The notes beneath the pieces were generated by a model, which made no database searches, was not told where the DNA came from, and saw nothing but the letters and a program-made list of their open reading frames with translations. A DNA stretch of 18,978 nt from JANWZL01 sp037445185 (GTDB taxonomy: Bacteria > Pseudomonadota > Gammaproteobacteria > Burkholderiales > Thiobacillaceae). The translations under genes were made by a program, and so were the position numbers. Shown one piece after another: positions 1 to 6,283 of the stretch. Location of the stretch: positions 1 through 18,978 of the forward strand of contig JBBIKZ010000041.1 in assembly GCA_037445185.1 (NCBI GenBank), written 5' to 3'. Numbering within the stretch: the first letter of the stretch is position 1; each line of letters begins with the position of its first letter.

Positions 1-104
1 CGGTCGCACACGATGCGTACCCGCCCGGCCTCCTCAATGAACGAAACGTCTTTGACCACTTGCCCCTCAAGCCCCAAAATCTTCGCCGGGATGACCGCCC
101 CCAT
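1..104 (-). CDS. ISL3-type transposase, N-terminal fragment (cut by window edge)
   Basis: The frame starts at the ATG at 104-102 and is open to the window edge, giving 34 codons. The peptide begins MGAVIPAKILGLEGQVVKDV and continues with an acidic stretch and RVRIVCDR. This matches the usual start of ISL3 transposases, a short 'iLgLeG-v-v' strand before the zinc-finger domain. The zinc finger and the DDE catalytic core would lie outside the window. Position and orientation fit a transposase reading inward from the inverted repeat at 200. The family call rests on a short peptide plus the terminal sequence. Confidence 0.65.
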   Translation of the reverse strand, partial: MGAVIPAKILGLEGQVVKDVSFIEEAGRVRIVCD

Positions 105-200
105 TTGTGGTACCTGCTCGCGTCGTTAGAAAACCGCGTAGATACAGCATTTCAGGGGTGTCGGTCATTCCATTCCTCCGTAGGATTTACCGGAAGAGCC
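1..200 (-). mobile_element. End of an ISL3-family-like insertion sequence, partial
   Basis: Read on the minus strand, the element begins at position 200 with GGCTCTTCCGGTAAATCC. GGCTCTTC-type termini are typical of ISL3-family inverted repeats. About 95 bp inside, a reading frame starts that resembles the N-terminus of ISL3 transposases and runs off the window edge. The diguanylate cyclase frame to its right stops resembling its family exactly at this boundary. ISL3 elements usually duplicate 8 bp of target, so the predicted duplication is 201-208 (AGGAATTC). The other copy lies outside the window, so this cannot be confirmed here. Confidence 0.72.
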
Positions 201-847
201 AGGAATTCCTCGCCGCCGTAGCGGTAGATCGAATCGTATTTGCGCAGGCTGCCGGTGACGAAGCGGATGCCTTGGCGCAGCACGGCGTCGCCGGCCGGAT
301 GGCCCAGCTCGTCGTTGATGCGCTTGAAGCGGTCGAAATCCATGAGGCACAGGCAGCAGGGACGCTGGATGCGCGCCGCGCGTTCCTGTTCCTCGCGCAG
401 GCGCAGCAGCATGCCGCGGCGCGTGGCGCAGCCGGTGAGGCTGTCGGTGGTGAGCAACTCGCCGATGGTTTCCAGCTGGATGCGGCGCAGGGTGGTGTTC
501 AGGCGCAGGGCCAGGTCGATGCACTCGTCATACAGCCTAGGATCGGGACGGCGCTGGTCCATCGCTTCCAGCAGCGCCAGGCGGGCGGCCGCGTGCATGG
601 CCTGCTGCGTCACGCCCAGATCGTGGAAATCGGCGGTGTCGGCCAGGGGGTGCGGTTCCCGGCTGTGGTACCACTGGCCGAAGGGCGAGCGCAGATGCGC
701 ATCCTCCGCCAGGTCGGTGCGGTTCACCGTGCCGCCGCACACCAGGGTGCGGTTGAACTGCTTGAACCAGGCCAGATGCGCCGCGATGATGAGTTCCAGC
801 TCCTCGGTGACCTGCTGGATCTGGTCGCGCTCCAGGGGTAGGGACAT
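152..847 (-). pseudogene. CZB-GGDEF diguanylate cyclase (DgcZ-like), truncated by an IS
   Basis: Diguanylate cyclases make cyclic di-GMP from two GTP. Residues 1 to about 115 resemble the CZB zinc-sensing domain of E. coli DgcZ (HLAWFKQF, then FGQWY). Residues 130-216 are the first half of a GGDEF domain with DFDRFKRINDELGH, an RxxD inhibitory site (R202-D205) and the active-site loop GGEEF (211-215). Native sequence ends at position 201; the last 15 residues and the stop codon come from the insertion sequence. Roughly 80 residues of the GGDEF fold are missing, so cyclase activity is very unlikely. In the CZB part, the Cys normally just before FGxWY is Ser54, and one expected His is Gln81, so zinc binding was probably already altered. 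Confidence 0.85.
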
Positions 848-910
848 GGCATGCCGATCTCGTTGTCGTCTGGCCCAATAACGGATGCGGCGGGGAAGTC
901 TTTAACCTGC

Positions 911-1390
911 TCAGGCCAGGATGTCCACCCGCGTGCCCGCCGGCGCCAGCTCGAACAACTCCATCACGTCGCGGTTGCGCATGCGGATGCAGCCGTGCGA
1001 ACGCGGGGCCTGCGCGAAACCCTCGTCCGGGGCGCCGTGGATGTAGATGTAGCGGCGCATGGAATCGCAACTGCCGAGACGGTTGTAGCCGGGCTCCAGG
1101 CCGGATAGCCAGAGGATGCGGCTGAGGATCCAGTCCCGCTCGGGCTCGGCCCGCCCGAGTTCCGGGGTGTAGATCTCGCCGGTAGGGCGGCGGCCGACCA
1201 GCACGCTGCCCAGGGGCAAGCCGGCGCCGATGCGGGCGCGCACCACGTGGCGGCCGCGCGGCGTGCAGAAGCTGCCGCGCTCCTCGCCGGCGCCCCGCGC
1301 GGCGGTGGAGACCGGCCAGACGCGCAGCGGGTGGCCACTATCGTCGAGCAGTTCCAGGGTTTGGCTGGGCAGCCGGATGCGCAGCTTCAT
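911..1390 (-). CDS. L,D-transpeptidase (YkuD domain)
   Basis: This 159-aa protein has the YkuD catalytic signature: a His in IHGAPDEG followed by SHGCIRM, with nucleophile Cys134. Family members form 3-3 cross-links in peptidoglycan or attach proteins to it, acting in the periplasm. No clear signal peptide is visible; the protein opens directly with MKLRIRLPSQTLELLDD, a strand pattern common in short cytosolic-looking YkuD proteins of proteobacteria, so its export route is unclear. The ATG at 1390 overlaps the TGA of the upstream tadA (ATGA), which indicates translational coupling. The longer frame that continues upstream is a shadow of tadA. Confidence 0.88.
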   Translation of the reverse strand: MKLRIRLPSQTLELLDDSGHPLRVWPVSTAARGAGEERGSFCTPRGRHVVRARIGAGLPLGSVLVGRRPTGEIYTPELGRAEPERDWILSRILWLSGLEPGYNRLGSCDSMRRYIYIHGAPDEGFAQAPRSHGCIRMRNRDVMELFELAPAGTRVDILA

Positions 1391-1878
1391 GCGGCTTCCC
1401 CGCCTTTCGCCTTGCCGCGCCGCGCCGCGAAGAAGTCCGACAGCAGCGCGCCGCACTCCTCCGCCAGGACGCCGCCGCTGACGCTGGCGTGGTGGTTGAG
1501 GCGCGCCTCGGCGAACAGGTCGATGACGCTGCCCGCCGCGCCGGTCTTGGGGTCGCGCGCGCCGAACACGACGCGCGCGACGCGCGCGTGCAGCATGGCG
1601 CCGCAGCACATGGCGCAGGGCTCCAGGGTGACGTAGAGGGTGGCGCCGGGCAGGCGGTAGTTGCCGAGGCGCCGGCCGGCGTCGCGCAGGGCCATGATCT
1701 CCGCGTGCGCCGTGGGGTCTTGCGCGGAAATGGGCTGGTTGAAGCCGGCGCCGACGATCTCGCCGTCGCTCACCACGACGGCGCCCACCGGCACCTCGCC
1801 CAGCGCGCGCCGGGAGCCGGGTTCAGGCGCGATCGGAGTCGCCGTACTTCCACTCTTCCCTAAAAGGAGACGAAACAT
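1387..1878 (-). CDS. tadA: tRNA-specific adenosine deaminase TadA, N-terminus apparently missing
   Basis: TadA converts adenosine 34 to inosine in tRNA-Arg(ACG) and is normally essential. The catalytic core is complete: GEVPVGAVVV, the zinc site and proton shuttle HAE, and PCAMC for the other two zinc ligands, then the FGARDPKTGAAGS block and the C-terminal EECGALLSDFF. Upstream of GEVPVG, however, the family's first helix (about 20-25 residues) is absent. It is replaced by GKSGSTATPIAPEPGS, which does not resemble TadA. The only in-frame ATG (1878-1876) shares a CATG with the start of soxA on the other strand and has no convincing ribosome binding site. The gene is probably 5'-truncated by a rearrangement or an assembly junction near 1815-1835. 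The core assignment is secure; whether it is functional is doubtful. Confidence 0.85.
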   Translation of the reverse strand: MFRLLLGKSGSTATPIAPEPGSRRALGEVPVGAVVVSDGEIVGAGFNQPISAQDPTAHAEIMALRDAGRRLGNYRLPGATLYVTLEPCAMCCGAMLHARVARVVFGARDPKTGAAGSVIDLFAEARLNHHASVSGGVLAEECGALLSDFFAARRGKAKGGEAA

Positions 1879-2719
1879 GCTGAAAAATACCTTGCGCGCG
1901 CTGCCCGTCGCGCTGGCCGTGGCCGGCGTCGCCTACGCCGCGCCGGAGCGCATGCCGGAGGATGTCCTGCAGGAACTCATCGACAAGCACAAATCCTCCT
2001 ACCTCACGCAAAGCCCGCAGAACATCATGATGATGCCGGAGAACCCGGCCTACATCTCGGCGGAGGAGGGCGAGAAGCTGTACAAGCAGGCGCGCGGCCC
2101 GAAGAACGCCTCCCTGGAAAAATGCGACTTCGGCAAGGGCCCCGGCGTGCTCAAGGGCGCCTACGTGGAACTGCCCCGCTACTTCGCCGACACCGGCAAG
2201 GTCATGGATTTCGAGAGCCGCCTGGTGCACTGCATGAAGACCCTGCAGGGTTTCACCGACAACGACGCGGCCATCAAGCAGCGCCACGGCGCCAACGCCG
2301 ACATCACCAAGCTGGCCAACTACATCGCCATGGAATCGAACGGCATGGCGTGGAATCCGCCCATGGCGCACCCGCTGGAAAAGGCCATGCGCGACGCCGG
2401 CGAGGTCATGTTCTACCGTCGCGCCGGCACCATGGACTTCAACTGCGCCACCTGCCACACGCAGACCGGCGCCCGCATCCGCGCCTCGGTGCTGCCCAAC
2501 GTCGGCGTGCCGCAGGAATGGACCAAGGCCATCTCCTGGCCCGCCTACCGCGTCGGCCACGAAGCCACGCGCAGCAGCCAGCACCGTCTGCTAGAGTGCC
2601 TGTGGCAGATGCGTTATCCCAACATCAAGAACGGTTCCGACGCCTCCATCGCCCTGATCTCGTTCTGGACCGACGCCGCCCGCGGCCAGCCGGCCATCCT
2701 GCCCGACATGAAGCGCTGA
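1877..2719 (+). CDS. soxA: SoxA, sulfur-oxidation c-type cytochrome (mono-heme type)
   Basis: SoxA pairs with SoxX in the periplasm and oxidatively attaches thiosulfate to the carrier SoxYZ. This 280-aa protein has a signal peptide ending AYA-AP near residue 21 and one heme site, CATCH (190-194). Its active-site and axial Cys241 lies in HRLLECLWQMRYP, a hallmark of SoxA. Cys83 and Cys119 occupy the region where di-heme SoxA proteins have a second CxxCH; here there is no CxxCH, so they probably form the disulfide of the mono-heme class. A strong AAGGAGA (1864-1870) sits 6 bp before the ATG. soxX follows 25 bp downstream. No soxYZ or soxB is present in the window. Confidence 0.93.
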   Translation: MLKNTLRALPVALAVAGVAYAAPERMPEDVLQELIDKHKSSYLTQSPQNIMMMPENPAYISAEEGEKLYKQARGPKNASLEKCDFGKGPGVLKGAYVELPRYFADTGKVMDFESRLVHCMKTLQGFTDNDAAIKQRHGANADITKLANYIAMESNGMAWNPPMAHPLEKAMRDAGEVMFYRRAGTMDFNCATCHTQTGARIRASVLPNVGVPQEWTKAISWPAYRVGHEATRSSQHRLLECLWQMRYPNIKNGSDASIALISFWTDAARGQPAILPDMKR

Positions 2720-2744
2720 GCGCATCCACGAGGAGAACCGAACC

Positions 2745-3551
2745 ATGTTGAAACAAACCCCCATCGCGCTCGCCGTAACCTCCGCTCTGCTGCTGGCGGG
2801 CGCCGCCGTCGCCGGTCCCGTCGCCGACAAGCCCATGCTCGTCGCCCAGGCCGCCGCCCCCGCCGCCCCCGCGACCAAGAAGCGGCCCGCCCCCCTGCGC
2901 AAGCGGGCTCCGGAGGCCGCTCCGGCGCCTTCCAACGAGGTCATGGTGTTCGATTCCAAGGGCGTGCGTCTGGCCCCCTTCTCCGCCGCCATGCTGGCCG
3001 AGCACCTGGTCATGGAGACCGACGGTTTCGACCACAAGCAAGCCACCCAGGAAGGCACCACCGGCCGCGACCGTCTGGCCCAGGACGAAATCCAGCGCCT
3101 GTGCAGCGGCAAGGACGTCAAGCTGGACGACAAGACCGCCGCCCGCATCAACGAGATGGCCGCCGCCCGCATCAAGTACCCGGAAGGCGGCATCAAGCTG
3201 GGCGACTGGAAGAAGGGCCGCGAACTGGCCTGGTCGGGCTTCGGCTTCCGCACGGCGCACAACGTGGACGACCACGCCAAGCAGGGCCCCGGCGCCAACT
3301 GCTACAACTGCCACCAGCTCGCCACCGACCGCACCGGCGGCACCCTGGGCCCCGAGCTGACCGGCTACGGCAAGATTCGCGGCATCAACCCGGACATGCT
3401 GAAGTACGCCTACGACGTGATCTACAACCCGCACACCTACTTCGCCTGCTCCAGCATGCCGCGTTCCGGCGCCAAGGGCATCCTCACGCAGCAGCAGATC
3501 ATGGACGTGATGGCCTACCTGTTCGACCCGGAATCGCCGGTCAACAAGTAA
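2745..3551 (+). CDS. soxX: SoxX, c-type cytochrome subunit with long N-terminal extension
   Basis: SoxX is the mono-heme electron-accepting partner of SoxA. The 268-aa precursor has a signal peptide ending AVA-G near residue 23 and a heme site CYNCH (186-190). The family blocks GTLGPELTGYG and CSSMPRSG follow, with Met238 the probable axial ligand, and the protein ends in a typical FDPESPVNK. Classical SoxX proteins are much shorter. Here about 130 mature residues precede the cytochrome domain, starting with an Ala/Pro/Lys-rich linker (about 34-64) and then a charged segment. AGGAG at 2731-2735 precedes the start by 9 bp, and a terminator follows at 3598-3621, so soxA-soxX is a self-contained two-gene unit. 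Confidence 0.92.
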   Translation: MLKQTPIALAVTSALLLAGAAVAGPVADKPMLVAQAAAPAAPATKKRPAPLRKRAPEAAPAPSNEVMVFDSKGVRLAPFSAAMLAEHLVMETDGFDHKQATQEGTTGRDRLAQDEIQRLCSGKDVKLDDKTAARINEMAAARIKYPEGGIKLGDWKKGRELAWSGFGFRTAHNVDDHAKQGPGANCYNCHQLATDRTGGTLGPELTGYGKIRGINPDMLKYAYDVIYNPHTYFACSSMPRSGAKGILTQQQIMDVMAYLFDPESPVNK

Positions 3552-3597
3552 GCCCGCGCCAGCCCTCTTTGTCTGCGCTCGGCGCGGCCGGACATGC

Positions 3598-3621
3598 AGC
3601 CACCCCCCGGGTGGCTTTTTT
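3598..3621 (+). terminator. Intrinsic terminator of the soxAX unit
   Basis: A perfect 8-bp stem, AGCCACCC (3598-3605) with GGGTGGCT (3609-3616), has a 3-nt loop and runs into six T residues (3616-3621). It lies 47 bp after the soxX stop codon and before the start of the next gene. Confidence 0.88.
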
Positions 3622-3673
3622 CTGCCGGCAACGTGCGTGGCATCATGCAGCAGCCACAAAACGGAGATGCTGC

Positions 3674-4525
3674 ATGAAACTGCTGAGCTGGAACATCCAA
3701 TGGGGTCGCGGCCTCGACGGCCGCGTCGATCTCGCGCGCATCGCCGCGGAAATCCGCCGCATCGGCGACTTCGACGTGATCTGCCTGCAGGAGGTGGCGG
3801 TGAACTTCCCCGGCCTGGGCGGCAACGACGCGCGCGACCAGGTCGCCGAACTGGCGGCCCTGCTGTCCGGCTACACGCCGATCTACGCGCCGGCGACCGA
3901 CCTGCCCGACGGACGCGGCGGCCGCAAACAGTTCGGCAACGCCATCTTCACGCGCCTGCCGGTGGGCCAAGTCTGGCGCCACCTGCTGCCCTGGCCGGTG
4001 GATGCCGGCGTGCCCAGCATGCAGCGCGTGCTGCTGGAAGCGGTGGTCAGCGCCGACATCGGCCCCCTGCGGGTCCTGACCTCCCACCTGGAGTACTACT
4101 CGGGGCTTCAACGCCAGACCCAGATCGACGCCATCCGCACCCTCCACGCCGAGGCCTGCGCGCACGCACGCCGGCCACGCGCCGGCAAGGGCGAGGCGGG
4201 CGGCAGTTTCGAGGTGTTCACGCGGCCGGCGGCGGCGCTGCTGTGCGGCGACATGAATTTTCCCGCCAGCGCGCCGGAACGCGCGCGCCTGCTCGCGCCC
4301 ATGGGCGAAGGCACGCCGGCCCTGGTGGACAGTTGGGAGGCGCTGCACCCCGGCACGCCGCACGCGCCCACGGTGGGCATCCATCCGGTGGATTTCGTCG
4401 ACGCCCCGGCCTGCTTCGATTTCGTCTTCCTCAGCGAGGATTTGGCGCCCCGCCTCAAGGCGCACGGCATCGACGCGGAGACGACGGCCTCGGACCATCA
4501 GCCGGTGTGGGTGGAACTGCGCTAG
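3674..4525 (+). CDS. Endonuclease/exonuclease/phosphatase family protein
   Basis: This 283-aa protein has the metal-dependent DNase I-like fold signature in order: LSWNIQWGRG near the N-terminus (metal-site Asn), CLQEV with the catalytic Glu near residue 39, SHLEYYSG with a conserved His, CGDMNFP (D193, N195) and SDHQPVW (S273-H275). The family cleaves phosphodiester or phosphomonoester bonds in nucleic acids, lipids or small molecules. The substrate cannot be read from the sequence. There is no signal peptide, so it is probably cytoplasmic. The ATG at 3674 is chosen because GGAG (3663-3666) sits 7 bp upstream. It is separated from soxX by a terminator, so functional linkage to sulfur oxidation is not implied. 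Confidence 0.9.
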   Translation: MKLLSWNIQWGRGLDGRVDLARIAAEIRRIGDFDVICLQEVAVNFPGLGGNDARDQVAELAALLSGYTPIYAPATDLPDGRGGRKQFGNAIFTRLPVGQVWRHLLPWPVDAGVPSMQRVLLEAVVSADIGPLRVLTSHLEYYSGLQRQTQIDAIRTLHAEACAHARRPRAGKGEAGGSFEVFTRPAAALLCGDMNFPASAPERARLLAPMGEGTPALVDSWEALHPGTPHAPTVGIHPVDFVDAPACFDFVFLSEDLAPRLKAHGIDAETTASDHQPVWVELR

Positions 4526-4575
4526 CGATTTTCACGGCGGGCGCGATAGTTCTCGGTAATTCGCCGGCTGATCCG

Positions 4576-4625
4576 TATACTGCGCGCTCCCGCGCGCCTC
4601 ACCAATCAGTGCGCGGCGTCTTTTT
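4576..4625 (+). promoter_or_regulatory. Candidate promoter -10 and leader hairpin of the rhlE-type gene
   Basis: TATACT at 4576-4581 is a good -10 hexamer, but no clear -35 is seen. Just downstream, CCGCGC (4590-4595) pairs perfectly with GCGCGG (4611-4616) around a 15-nt loop, and five T residues follow at 4621-4625, about 80 bp before the helicase start. Transcript leaders of DEAD-box helicase genes are often regulatory, so this may be an attenuator-like element. The hairpin is modest in a GC-rich genome, hence low confidence. Confidence 0.3.
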
Positions 4626-4703
4626 CCTCTGATCATTCCGATCACTGATCCGTCTGCCTCGATTGGTGCCGCGCAATGCGGCGGGCCGTCGCAGGAGTAG
4701 TGC

Positions 4704-6218
<1,515 letters not shown>

Positions 6219-6228
6219 GCGGATGCTT

Positions 6229-6253
6229 CCCTCCCCCCTCAAGGGGGAGGGGG
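6229..6253. repeat. Solo C/G-rich palindrome of the CCCTCCCC repeat family
   Basis: CCCTCCCCC (6229-6237) and GGGGGAGGG (6243-6251) form a perfect 9-bp inverted repeat around five bases. The unit fills most of the gap between the helicase stop (6218) and the YgiQ start (6284). It resembles the palindromic part of the units flanking the nuclease insertion at 7048-7486 but lacks their 13-bp extension. There is no T-run, so it is not an obvious terminator. Confidence 0.7.
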
Positions 6254-6283
6254 TGACGATCCGCCGCCGATCCGATTTCACGC

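Noticed and set aside
6229..6253. The palindrome after the helicase gene as an intrinsic terminator
   Set aside because: There is no T-run on either side, and its sequence matches the repeat family found at three other places.
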